In this document: positions 7,959-16,821 of the stretch, one piece after another
Layout of the letters: every line of letters starts with the position of its first letter
How positions within the stretch are numbered: the stretch's first letter is position 1
Assembly: GCF_025370875.1 (NCBI RefSeq)
Contig: NZ_JAMXFD010000029.1
Location: 20,973 to 84,972 of the forward strand
Length of the DNA stretch: 64,000 bases
Source: Laspinema palackyanum D2c
GTDB lineage: Bacteria; Cyanobacteriota; Cyanobacteriia; Cyanobacteriales; Laspinemataceae
Direction: 5' to 3'
Translations under genes and position numbers: made by a program
Notes under the pieces: model-generated
Database searches by the model: none
What the model was told of the DNA's origin: nothing
What the model saw: the letters and a program-made list of their open reading frames with translations, nothing else

Positions 7959-9128
7959 TTAGAAATTATGCTCAATATCAAAAAAGGCTTTTTGGGTTTG
8001 CAGTGGAACAGCTTTTAGTTTTTCCTTGATTTGCTGACTCACGTTTCCTGTTCCATATAAGGATTTGACTAAGGGTAGCATCAATTGAAACTCCTCAGAT
8101 AGGGCGCGGTGAATGCCCGCCACAATATCCTGGCTTCGTTCTGGCGTATCAATCACTGATTTGGCTTTGAGACGACCCTTTTGGCGATCGCCGATGTTCA
8201 CGGTTGCTTTTTTCAGGGCTGGCGCTTCTGTAAATCCACTAGAAGAATTTCCAATAATGACATCCACTTGACCCATCAGGCTTAGATACCGTTGTTGACC
8301 CAGGGAAATAAAAGCTTTCGCTCGATGTTGATTGTGCTTCACCCATCGATCAATATGCTCAATCAAAACGCGCCCCCCTGTATCAGCATTAGGATAGGTC
8401 AGAATGACAGTTGCCTCTGGAAAACGATCTAGAGCCACCAATAGCTCCTGCATGGGGATTGACGGAGACTGTTTATCTAGCGTAACCGGATGATAAGTCA
8501 CCAGGAAGATGGGCGATCGCAGTTTCAGCCCTAGTGATTCCTCTAAAGTAGGGCGATCGAGCCAGTCCATATATTGAAGATGGTCTAGACCTGGAGAACC
8601 AACGTTAAACACGCGATCGGGAGATTCTCCCAGTTGAATCACTCGCTGACGATAAGGCTCTGCGGCGACAAAATGCCAGTGGGCAAATTTAGTGATGGCG
8701 TGGCGAATTTGCTCATCGAATGCGCCTTCTGTGGTTTCTCCCCCATGAATATGAGCTATGGGAATTCTAGCTAACATTGCCGCTTGGGCTGCGGCGAGAA
8801 TTTCAAAGCGATCGCCCAACACCATCAAAATATCAGGTTGTAGCCGCTCTAAAACATCAGCAAAGCCTATGACTCCCAAACCAAGAGATTTCGCAATTCC
8901 CACAGGTGTATCAGAGGACAAGAGGATTTCCACCTTGGCATCAATGCTAAAACCATCCGCTTCCATTTGCTGATAGGTCAAACCAAACTCAGGAGAAAGG
9001 TGCATCCCCGTAGCGATGATTTGTAAATGTAAGTCATTATCATCAGCAATTTCTTTAATGAGCCAGTACAGCAAACCATAGTCAGCCCTGGTTCCTGTGA
9101 CAATACAGATTGTGCGCGGTGAAGTCAT
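7959..9128 (-). CDS. legG: Hydrolysing UDP/GDP-N-acetyl-hexosamine 2-epimerase (NeuC/LegG)
   Basis: GT-B-fold hydrolysing 2-epimerase that removes the nucleotide and inverts C2, giving the free 6-carbon substrate of LegI. Recognisable segments are TGTRADYGLLYWL at the N-terminus, VLGDRFE, HIHGGE, and GNSSSGFTEAP with the nucleotide-binding serines. Length of 389 residues is usual for NeuC/LegG. Start ATG 9128 overlaps the legC stop by four bases. In leg pathways the substrate is GDP- or UDP-N,N'-diacetylbacillosamine. Coupling with legC and legI supports that reading. Confidence 0.87.
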   Translation of the reverse strand: MTSPRTICIVTGTRADYGLLYWLIKEIADDNDLHLQIIATGMHLSPEFGLTYQQMEADGFSIDAKVEILLSSDTPVGIAKSLGLGVIGFADVLERLQPDILMVLGDRFEILAAAQAAMLARIPIAHIHGGETTEGAFDEQIRHAITKFAHWHFVAAEPYRQRVIQLGESPDRVFNVGSPGLDHLQYMDWLDRPTLEESLGLKLRSPIFLVTYHPVTLDKQSPSIPMQELLVALDRFPEATVILTYPNADTGGRVLIEHIDRWVKHNQHRAKAFISLGQQRYLSLMGQVDVIIGNSSSGFTEAPALKKATVNIGDRQKGRLKAKSVIDTPERSQDIVAGIHRALSEEFQLMLPLVKSLYGTGNVSQQIKEKLKAVPLQTQKAFFDIEHNF

Positions 9129-10300
9129 GTTTCAGCCCCCGCAAGTTTTGCACTACTAGGTACATTAATCAAACTCGCTTCCAACTGCTCTGCAACAGGT
9201 AAGGGAGCATGGGGACAATCAGCATACATGGGCAGCTTATGCAGTAATGTCCAAGTGGGACGACATTGATAACCTGCATCATTAGCAGCGGTTAAGAGGC
9301 GATCACGGACTGATACACTTGGCTGTTCTAACCGCAGAGTATTTAACCAATAATTACTCTGACTGTTTGAAGGCTCAACTACAAAACCTATTCCCTCAAT
9401 ATCTCTAAATACGTCCTGATATTGCTGGGCTAACAAGCGTTTGCGAGCCAAAAAATCAGGCAATTGTTCCATCTGAGCGCATCCCAAGGCAGCATTCAAA
9501 TTAGGCAAGCGATAATTCCAGGCGATGCGATCATGAAAAAACTCCCAACGGTGAGGCTGTTTTGCAGTTGTGGTCAAATGTTTAGCCTGTTGAGCCAATT
9601 CTGTATCATTGGTTAAAATCGCTCCCCCTCCTCCTGTCGTAATCACCTTATTACCATTAAAACTTAATGTTCCCAACCCCCCAAAAGTTCCCGTGTGTTG
9701 CCCCTGATGCCTGCTGCCCAAAGATTCCGCTGCATCTTCTACCACCGGCAAATGATAACGATTCGCCACATCAATCAAAGATGTCATATCTACCGGATGA
9801 CCATAGGTATGCATAGGCACAACAGCAGCGATCCGCCGTCCTGTAAATCGATTCGTTAATCCCTCTGAACTAGACAAGCTACAATGCTTGAGATAGTCAT
9901 TCAAAGCATGAGGATCTATCCCCAAGGTTTCAAATTCACTATCGATAAAATGGGGAATGGCTCCACAGTGGGACACCGCATTTGCTGTAGCCACAAAAGA
10001 TAAAGCCGGAATTAATACCTCATCTCCGGGTCTAATCCCTGCCAACAATAAAGCGATATGCAGGGCTGCCGTACCATTTACTAAGGCTACAGCATACTTT
10101 GCCCCTGTATATTCCGCCAGCATAACTTCAAAGCGCTCGACATATTTGCCGACGGATGAAACAAAGGTAGAATCAAGGCAATCTTGGACCCGTTCCCACT
10201 CATTGCCGATAAACTCAGGTTCGTGGAGTGGCACAAAAGTATTTGGCTGTCCCAAGACAGTTTGCATCGCGTGTAAAAAATCCTGTTCTATTTTGTCCAC
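9125..10300 (-). CDS. legC: PLP-dependent sugar 4-aminotransferase, DegT/DnrJ/EryC1 family
   Basis: Transfers an amino group to the 4-keto sugar made by LegB. Typical DegT motifs are visible: FVSSVGKYVERFE, NGTAALHIAL, the Asp-Ala-Ala-Glu PLP-contact motif in VVEDAAESLGS, and SFNGNKVITTGGGG with the Schiff-base lysine. 391 residues matches the LegC/PglE-like subgroup. Four-base overlap with legG and 13 bp from legB. The family is certain; the specific product 4-amino-4,6-dideoxy-GlcNAc is inferred from the pathway. Confidence 0.87.
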   Translation of the reverse strand: MDKIEQDFLHAMQTVLGQPNTFVPLHEPEFIGNEWERVQDCLDSTFVSSVGKYVERFEVMLAEYTGAKYAVALVNGTAALHIALLLAGIRPGDEVLIPALSFVATANAVSHCGAIPHFIDSEFETLGIDPHALNDYLKHCSLSSSEGLTNRFTGRRIAAVVPMHTYGHPVDMTSLIDVANRYHLPVVEDAAESLGSRHQGQHTGTFGGLGTLSFNGNKVITTGGGGAILTNDTELAQQAKHLTTTAKQPHRWEFFHDRIAWNYRLPNLNAALGCAQMEQLPDFLARKRLLAQQYQDVFRDIEGIGFVVEPSNSQSNYWLNTLRLEQPSVSVRDRLLTAANDAGYQCRPTWTLLHKLPMYADCPHAPLPVAEQLEASLINVPSSAKLAGAET

Positions 10301-10313
10301 TCTTCAAATCCCC

Positions 10314-11321
10314 TTAAATATTGTAGCGATCACTTTTGTAGCCAGCCAAATTTGCGGGATTCATAAACCATTCTGCCGTTTCTGCCAAACCGCGCTTAAA
10401 TCCTTCACGCCCACCATATAAGGGTTCCCACCCCACAATCTGTTTAGCCTTTGTATTATCTGCCCATAAACGATTCACTTCACTTTTCTCAGGACGTAAA
10501 CGAATCTCATCGGTCTCTATTTCTATCTCCACACCCATTGCCTCTGCAATAATCTGTACCGTATCACCAATAGAAATTTCAAAATTACTGCCAATATTAA
10601 TCACTTCGCCAATGGACTTTTCCGACTCAGCTATGGCAATAAATCCTCGAACTGTATCTTTGACATAATTAAAATCCCTTGTGGGATGCAATGCACCCAA
10701 CTTGATTTTCCTTGCTCCCTTAGCAATCTGAGTAATCACCGTAGGAATAACTGCCCGGGCTGACTGTCGCGGGCCGTAGGTATTAAAAGGACGAATAATT
10801 GATACCGGAGTATTAAAAGACTGGTAAAAACACATAGCAATTTGGTCAGCCCCTATCTTACTCGCTGAGTAAGGAGACTGACCTTGTAAGGGATGGTCTT
10901 CTGTAATGGGAACGAATTGAGCCGTGCCATAAACTTCACTGGTTGAAGTATGAACGACTTTCTCAACCCCTAGTTCTCTCGCTGCCTGAACTACATTTAG
11001 CGTTCCTTTTACATTCGTATCCACATAAGTTGCGGGTGAATGATATGAATAAGGAATAGCGATTAATGCTGCTAGGTGTAATACGATATCACACCCTTTC
11101 ATTGCTTCCTTAACCCCATAAGGATCGCGAATATCGCCAGAAAATACTTCCAACTTGTCTACAACATCTTTTGAAGAATGGTCTAGCCACCCCCAGGAAT
11201 TGAAGGAGTTATAAATAACAAAAGCTTTTACAGAATAACCCTGCCTCACCAATTCGTCTGTTAAGTGAGAGCCAATAAAACCATCTGCACCCGTAACTAA
11301 TACTTTCTTTTTATAAATCAA
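10314..11321 (-). CDS. legB: NAD-dependent nucleotide-sugar 4,6-dehydratase
   Basis: Short-chain dehydratase/epimerase that starts the pathway by converting UDP/GDP-GlcNAc to the 4-keto-6-deoxy sugar. The N-terminus shows VLVTGADGFIGSHL. The catalytic region shows STSEVYG and YSASKIGAD (the YxxxK pair), followed by RPFNTYGPRQSARAVIPT, which is characteristic of the LegB-like group. First gene of the leg operon, 58 bp downstream of the ABC flippase. A promoter may lie in that AT-rich gap, but no convincing boxes were seen. Confidence 0.87.
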   Translation of the reverse strand: MIYKKKVLVTGADGFIGSHLTDELVRQGYSVKAFVIYNSFNSWGWLDHSSKDVVDKLEVFSGDIRDPYGVKEAMKGCDIVLHLAALIAIPYSYHSPATYVDTNVKGTLNVVQAARELGVEKVVHTSTSEVYGTAQFVPITEDHPLQGQSPYSASKIGADQIAMCFYQSFNTPVSIIRPFNTYGPRQSARAVIPTVITQIAKGARKIKLGALHPTRDFNYVKDTVRGFIAIAESEKSIGEVINIGSNFEISIGDTVQIIAEAMGVEIEIETDEIRLRPEKSEVNRLWADNTKAKQIVGWEPLYGGREGFKRGLAETAEWFMNPANLAGYKSDRYNI

Positions 11322-11379
11322 CTGATTTTCCTCATGACGAAATATTTATTATTATCAAAAACAATAATTGATTGAGCCG

Positions 11380-13197
11380 TTAATTTTTGGCTGAACTAAC
11401 TACTTGAGCCATAATCTGAAATTCTTGATTGCGTTGACATAATTCGTCATAAGTTCCTGAATCTATAATCTGTCCCTGACTCATAAAATAGAGGCGATCG
11501 CAATTTTTCACGGTACTTAAACGGTGAGCAATCATAATCAAGGTTTTCTCTCCACTCAACTTCTCCACGGATTCCATTACCCCAGCCTCAGTCTGATTAT
11601 CCAAAGCTGCCGTTGCCTCATCCATCACCAATACCTCTGGATTATGATACAACGCTCTGGCAATCCCCACCCGCTGCCGTTGCCCCCCTGACAGGCGTAC
11701 CCCTCGTTCTCCGACCAAAGTATCCAAACCTTCGGGTAAACTTGTTAATAACTCAGTCAACTGGGCTGATTTAACTGCGGCCTCAATCCAACCTTCATTA
11801 ATCTCCTTTTCAGGAATCCCAAAGGCAATATTATTTCGTAAAGTATCATCACACAAATAAATACTTTGGGGAATATAACCAATCAACCGCTGCCAAGCGG
11901 ATAAATCGTCATAAATATCTCGACCATCCACTAAAATTTGCCCCTGAGTGGGTGGCAATAGCCCTAGAATTACATCCACAATCGTGGTTTTCCCAGCCCC
12001 AGAAGACCCCACAAAGCCCACGGATTTTCCTTTAGGAATGGTTAAAGACACCCTTTGGAGGGAATTATCACTGGCTCCAGGATAACGATAGAACACATTC
12101 TGTAATGCGATCTCGGTTTCTAAAACGGGCTGCACTTCAGCGAGTTTGCGAGATTCACCTAAGTGCGAATTTTCTAGCACTGGTTTTAGTTCCATCAAAT
12201 CCTGGTAAAGAACATAAACGCTAGAAGAACTAAAACGAATCGCTGTAACTGAATTCAAAATCCGATTAATGGACGGCATCAAGCGAAAAGCGGCTGCTGC
12301 AAATAAAGACAAAGTAGGGATTACCGCACTTAAATTTCTCCCTTGAGCCAAAACTGACACCACAATTAACATCAAACCTACGATGGCTATGGACTCAATA
12401 AAAAACCGAGGCAATTGACTCATCAATTGATAAAACTGTAAGGCCCGAGTAGAATAAATATTATGCTTTTCAAACTCCTCAATAAACAATGGCTCTCGCC
12501 CTAACACCTTCGCTTCTTTAACCCCTCCCAACCCGTGATTAATCGTCCGAATCACCTGTCCATAGTGGTATTGACGAGCCTCACCCAACTCACTTAACTT
12601 CAGGCGAACCACCCGATAAAAACTCATAGTTGCTAGGCCAATTCCTCCTGCCGCTGCCAGAGAAGTCACAGGCTCGACAATCAATAAAAATAAAGCAATA
12701 CAAGCCAGAATGGTTACTTCAGTCAGTGCCAATAATCCGGGTATTAAAACGCTATTAAAAAAAACTCCTGTTTCAGAAGTTAGATTACGAATTAAATCCG
12801 CACTATTGCGCTGCAAGTGAAATGGATAGGGACTATATAAATAGGCACGAAATAGACGAGAACATAGTTCAACTTGTTTATCATAAATAAAACGACACTG
12901 TAAATAAGTAAGCCCCGTTAGATAAGCATTTTTAAGTAAATAAATGCCGATAAATCCTAAACCCGCCCAGATTAAAAACTGCCGCAATTCTGGTTCGCCA
13001 ACCGCTTGATAAACCCATCTCAAAAGTCCTGCTTCTTCAACCCTCTGGGGCCTTTCTAGCAGAGAAATAAAGGGCAGAACCAAACCTACGCCCAAAGTCT
13101 CAACGCCAGCCCCAATCAAAATCAGCAGAAAAAGTCCGGCAATTTGCCACCGTTCTCTAGTTGTAAATAAATAGAGGAATTTTTGTAAAAATTTCAT
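11380..13197 (-). CDS. ABC transporter, fused membrane and ATPase domains (PglK/MsbA-type flippase)
   Basis: 605-residue half-transporter with six membrane helices in residues 15-310 and a nucleotide-binding domain from about 360. Walker A is GSSGAGKTT, the signature is RLSGGQRQR and Walker B is VLVMDEATAALD. The N-terminal helices and the GVETLGVGLVLPFISLL segment resemble PglK-like flippases that translocate lipid-linked oligosaccharides. Lying directly upstream of legB on the same strand, it probably exports the glycan or lipid-linked sugar containing the nonulosonic acid. Substrate is inferred. Confidence 0.82.
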   Translation of the reverse strand: MKFLQKFLYLFTTRERWQIAGLFLLILIGAGVETLGVGLVLPFISLLERPQRVEEAGLLRWVYQAVGEPELRQFLIWAGLGFIGIYLLKNAYLTGLTYLQCRFIYDKQVELCSRLFRAYLYSPYPFHLQRNSADLIRNLTSETGVFFNSVLIPGLLALTEVTILACIALFLLIVEPVTSLAAAGGIGLATMSFYRVVRLKLSELGEARQYHYGQVIRTINHGLGGVKEAKVLGREPLFIEEFEKHNIYSTRALQFYQLMSQLPRFFIESIAIVGLMLIVVSVLAQGRNLSAVIPTLSLFAAAAFRLMPSINRILNSVTAIRFSSSSVYVLYQDLMELKPVLENSHLGESRKLAEVQPVLETEIALQNVFYRYPGASDNSLQRVSLTIPKGKSVGFVGSSGAGKTTIVDVILGLLPPTQGQILVDGRDIYDDLSAWQRLIGYIPQSIYLCDDTLRNNIAFGIPEKEINEGWIEAAVKSAQLTELLTSLPEGLDTLVGERGVRLSGGQRQRVGIARALYHNPEVLVMDEATAALDNQTEAGVMESVEKLSGEKTLIMIAHRLSTVKNCDRLYFMSQGQIIDSGTYDELCQRNQEFQIMAQVVSSAKN

Positions 13198-13264
13198 TAA
13201 TTTGGCTAATGCAATGCTTTCTGGGTAGTCTCACAAAAAAATTAGAGTCAGAATCAACTATCTT

Positions 13265-13732
13265 TTAATCTAGTAATAATCCGGTTTTACAAAGATTACT
13301 CATTAAATTAATATTATGTTGTTCCAACTCAGGACAGATTGGTAAACTCAACACCTCAGTACCTAGCAAATCACTTACTGGCATTTTTGGATACTGCCCC
13401 TGATAAACAGGTAACTGGTCTTGCGGGACAGGATAATAAATCATTGAGCCAATCCCCTGTTCACCCAAATACTCCTTTAACTTATTTCGTGTCCCATCCA
13501 ACACCCAAACCGTGTACTGGTGGAACACATGACCATCCGCCAACTCTGGAGTGATGATCCCCGCCATATCCACGAATAACTCATTGCAAGCTTTAGCCCC
13601 CCTGCGTCTGCCCTCATTCCACTGTTCCAGATAGAGCAACGTCACCCGCAAAATTGCCGATTCCAACGTATCCAGAAGGTCATTATATCCCAAAACCTCA
13701 TTATGATACTTTTTTTTGCCCCATGCCAGCAC
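13265..13732 (-). pseudogene. DegT/DnrJ/EryC1 aminotransferase, 5'-truncated remnant
   Basis: Only the C-terminal ~150 residues of a WecE/DegT-type sugar aminotransferase remain. The recognisable part is KKKYHNEVLGYNDLLDTLES (the region after the PLP lysine), then an EQGIGSMIYYPVP segment and LSLPICPELE at the end. The PLP-binding N-terminal two-thirds is missing and the frame opens only with a GTG. Sixty bases upstream is the N-terminal stub of a nucleotide-sugar dehydrogenase in the same orientation, which suggests a deletion joined two ends of an older sugar cluster. Confidence 0.82.
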
Positions 13733-13754
13733 TTCTCATTTTGACCAGCATCCT

Positions 13755-13777
13755 GTTCAAGATGCCAAATCTTGAAC
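13755..13777. repeat. Perfect 9-bp inverted repeat at a deletion joint
   Basis: GTTCAAGAT and ATCTTGAAC flank a five-base loop (GCCAA). No T-run follows on either strand, so it is a poor terminator. It lies exactly between the two truncated sugar genes (ends at 13732 and 13793), where a recombination or transposon scar could remain. Confidence 0.5.
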
Positions 13778-13792
13778 GAAGGAAGGGGCTTT

Positions 13793-14029
13793 TCAAGAAG
13801 GACTCTTGAGACTGTTCTCAATAAGCTTCAGCAAAATTTCCCTAATGAGAATTGCTGCTTGTTCGGCGCGCCTGGGGTTCTGCTCAATGCCCAGCAATCG
13901 AAAACCCACCTTTGCTTTTTCTACGGCAAAAGGCAAGCCAAGATATCCGAGACCCACCACCCCCACCATAGCAGTGCAGTCTTTAATTTTTTCTTGCAGG
14001 GTCAGTAAGGCTGGAGGCGTGTGACTCAT
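13793..14029 (-). pseudogene. UDP-sugar (ManNAc/GlcNAc) dehydrogenase, N-terminal stub
   Basis: 78 residues beginning MSHTPPALLTLQEKIKD and continuing into VGVVGLGYLGLPFAVEKAK, the NAD-binding start of WecC/WbpA nucleotide-sugar dehydrogenases, then LLGIEQNPRRAEQ. Intact relatives are over 400 residues; here the frame ends shortly after the first Rossmann unit. It matches the neighbouring truncated aminotransferase as part of one lost UDP-amino-sugar-acid cluster. Confidence 0.8.
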
Positions 14030-14442
14030 GGGGTTTGCAGTGATAATGATTTTCTTTAATTAGTAAATTTACGTTGCGGTGTTCCAGACAAAGTTTGCCT
14101 GAAAAGGTTCCTCTACAGTGTCTGGAGCAGGCGATCTCTCTGAGATTGTCTCGACCCTGGGGCGATCGCCTGGGCTGGACAGAGGCTATCAGTTCCCAGA
14201 AGCCTATCACAACTGAGTCAGAAGAATCTACAGGCCCACGGAGAAATATCCGGGTCCCAACAACAGTCTGCTTGAGTTGCTTGCACCTGAGTTGCTTGCA
14301 GGCGATCGCCCGCAAGCCAATTACCAGAGCATCTATACCCGAATTTACCGCGATGGTGCGGGGTCTCTTAGCCCTCTTCGGTCATGGTCGCAGATGGGGA
14401 GATCCGTCTCCACTATTACAATACCTTCGCCAAAAAAAGGGA
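14030..14442. other. Intergenic, no intact gene
   Basis: About 410 bases between the dehydrogenase stub and the IS4-family element. It has HIP1 octamers and short open frames. One plus-strand frame near 14270-14390 reads like decayed coding sequence (LLELLAPELLAGDR, then YQSIYTRIYRDGAG) but is broken by a stop at about 14208. I recognise no family. Confidence 0.4.
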
Positions 14443-14500
14443 GGGCTAACGTAGTACAATTGTTGTTGACGAAAACTACAACTGACATCTACATTAGCCC
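14443..14500 (+). promoter_or_regulatory. Hairpin ending at the transposase start codon
   Basis: GGGCTAACGTAG (14443-14454) pairs with CTACATTAGCCC (14489-14500), 11 of 12 positions, with an inner GTTGT/ACAAC pair. The start ATG is the very next base (14501). Such a fold would bury the translation start in transcripts entering from outside the element, as in IS10 and IS50. Confidence 0.5.
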
Positions 14501-16565
14501 ATGAAAGACATCTTACCACTTTTACAATGCCTCGTGCCAGTCGTAGGGGCCACAACTGTCCGTCAATTAAGCCGGATTGCCAAAGCCATACTGGCAATGG
14601 AAGGCCGAGTGACCATGTTGGGGATTTCTCGTTGGACCCCAGTGGGGGGCAGTTATCGCACGGTACAACGATTCTTTTACACGGTTTTACCTTGGGCCAC
14701 AATGTTGTGGGTATTTTTTCGGGAGCATTTGTTCAACAAAGATGACATTTATTTGGTCGCGGTCGATGAAGTGATTGTCACCAAAGCTGGAAAAGAAACT
14801 CACGGTCTTGACCGATTTTTTGCCAGATTATACGGCAAGCCAGTGCCGGGGTTATCTTTTTTTGCTTTGTCTTTAGTTAGCGTTCAACAGAGAAAATCCT
14901 TTCCTATTCACATCGAACAAACCCTAAAAACTCCAGAAGAAAAGGCGGCAGCCCAAAAGAAAAAGCAAGCTAAATCCCAGGAGAAAAAATCAGCGAAAAA
15001 TTCTAAATCAGTCTCCCCAGATGAGACGAGCCTTCAGAATAAGGGGGATAAATCTCTAGTCAAAAACAAAGGAGGCCGACCCCCGAGAAGCAAAAATAAA
15101 GACAAAACACAAGTAACTTTTACTCCAGAATTATTGCGAATTAAGGCAGCAATTTCTCGATTGCTGGGCTGTACAAATCAATTGTTCCCTTTGACGTATT
15201 TATTGCTGGACGGGCATTTTGAAAATAATAACGCTTTGCAAATTGCTCGTCAATTAAAGCTTCATTTAATTTCTAAATTGCGCCAAGACTCCGCTTTATT
15301 TTTTCCTTACAAACCCTCTAATCCAAAAGAAAAACCTAAAGCCAAGTATGGACCCAGGCTTCATATTGGTCAAATTCCCGCCAAGCATTTGAAAAAAAAG
15401 ACAACGGACAAAAATAAAATTACCACGGAGATTTATCAAGCAGGGTAAGAGCATCTCAATCAGGCTTGACACAAGGATTTGAGAATAAGCATCATGTACT
15501 CCTCACTCATGGCTGCCCGGTTCCTTTTTTGTCTCAAGCTACGGGATAGGGTGGTTTCTTGATTGAGGGCATTAAGGGCCATCCGTCTAAGTACAGCCAA
15601 ATTTCGAGGACTATTAAACGCTCGGACCCTAGATTTATCTTCTTCAAAAGTTACATCTAAAACCCAATGTTCTTTATTTTCAATGCTCCAATGTTCCCGG
15701 ATAATAGAACCATGTTTTTGGGCATCTACGGTTAAAGAACTTAGATAAAACTGGACTTCATGAGAGCTTCCATTCCACTCGTCTCGAAACCGCTCGACTA
15801 TAACAATCGTCTAGAGTCCCGCCCATTTGTCTTGATTATAAAGACCTCCAAATTCGGAAACGGGAATAGCCCAAACTCTTCTTTTTTCAACCCGGTTATG
15901 CCCTTTTTCTATTTGACGATACTCGGTCATTTTAACCCCAGAAAATTGGCTCTTTACTTGAAATTGAAACCAAGATTTAACTTAATTGTAAAGAGTTGGG
16001 TGATTGCTTTTTAAGCAGACTACATAATTAGCTTTTTGATGAACAATCTGTTTAACAATATCCGTTTGAGTTCCCATTGCATCCAGCGACTCTTCTACAC
16101 AAAGAATTTCCCCAAGATTTGAATGTCGTGATTATAGTAAAAACCAACCAGCGGACTTCAAGCCAAAGCCATGTCATTTTATTCTCCAGCGATGTGAACT
16201 TAAGTTATGAAAAAATAATTGATTATTATGGACTGCGATTTCAAATAGAATTTAACTTTAGAGATGCCAAACAATTTTGGGGACTAGAAGACTTTATGAA
16301 TATTAAGGAGACCGGTGTGACTAATTCCGCGAATCTTTCCTTTTTTATGGTGAATTTATCCCGTTATCTCTTAAAGGCTACCCAGAAGGGGCCTCTGTCC
16401 AGTGTTTGGGATCTCAAAAGTCAATTTAGAGGGTACCGTTATGCAGAAGAAACCATCAAACTGCTTAAGGAAAAACCTGACCCAGTTTTATTGGGTCAGA
16501 TTTTGAAACGCTTATCCAGCCTGGGCTGTATCCATCAACATTCCCATGAGGCCAGTGACCATTAA
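14501..16565 (+). pseudogene. IS4-family transposase, split
   Basis: The first part (14501-15448) carries a VDEVIVTKAG motif with the first catalytic aspartate and LLLDGHFENN with the second. A lysine-rich, low-complexity insert lies near residues 145-205. The frame ends at TAA 15446-15448, where the foreign segment begins. The second part resumes near 16095 with KEFPQDLNVVIIVKTN and includes YYGLRFQIEFNFRDAK, which is exactly the IS4 signature Y-2-R-3-E-6-K. Joining the two parts gives one continuous transposase of roughly 470 residues, so the gene was intact before the insertion. Confidence 0.85.
15460..16090 (-). pseudogene. ISAs1-family transposase, C-terminal remnant
   Basis: Read on the minus strand this stretch starts in SLDAMGTQTDIVKQIV and ends at a TGA at 15460. 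In between are REHWSIENKEHWVLDVTFEE and then NLAVLRRMALNAL, diagnostic of the ISAs1 (H-repeat-associated) transposase C-terminus. In-frame stops occur after HPTLYN and after KWAGL, and the 5' half is missing. The end AGGGTAAGAGC at 15442-15452 may be its terminal repeat. It lies inside the IS4-family transposase. Confidence 0.82.
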
Positions 16566-16788
16566 ATTGGCCAAGGTATTGCTATTAAGGAGAGACTTAA
16601 GCGGATCTGACTGTATTTTTGAGTTGCTATTAAGAAAAACCGTCGTGATCGCGTTTCCCTGTAAGAGCTATAGAATTCAGTCAAGACAAAGGTTTTCCCA
16701 GTGTGACAGAAGAGGGATAAAACTTATGGTTGTTTGATCTGGAGCATGATTGCCCGCAGATCAGCAGGATGGGGCTTTTGCGTTCAAA
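16566..16788. other. Intergenic, between the IS4 remnant and a terminator
   Basis: Two partial repeats of a GCTATTAAG-containing segment occur (near 16582 and 16627). No coding frame with recognisable similarity is present. Confidence 0.35.
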
Positions 16789-16810
16789 CCCTGCCGAGGC
16801 GGGCTTTTTT
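16789..16810 (+). terminator. Rho-independent-type terminator, plus strand
   Basis: A GC-rich hairpin (CCTGCC against GGCGGG with one G-T pair) is followed by six Ts at 16805-16810. It would end rightward transcription coming out of the IS remnant just before the convergent Uma2 gene. Confidence 0.6.
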
Positions 16811-16821
16811 GGATGAGTGGG

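Larger units (their letters stand above)
14443..16565 (+). mobile_element. IS4-family insertion sequence, interrupted by an ISAs1-family remnant
   Basis: The transposase of this element is read in two pieces (14501-15448 and about 16095-16565), separated by some 650 bases holding the tail of an unrelated transposase on the other strand. The left limit is set at an inverted repeat just before the start codon. No matching terminal repeat was found on the right, so the right boundary is only the end of the coding sequence. The element is certainly inactive in cis. Confidence 0.75.

Noticed and set aside
14074..14454. 126-residue plus-strand open frame
   Set aside because: Composition is Arg/Ser/Pro-rich and runs over HIP1 sites. 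No homology pattern or start signal was seen; it overlaps the IS leader.
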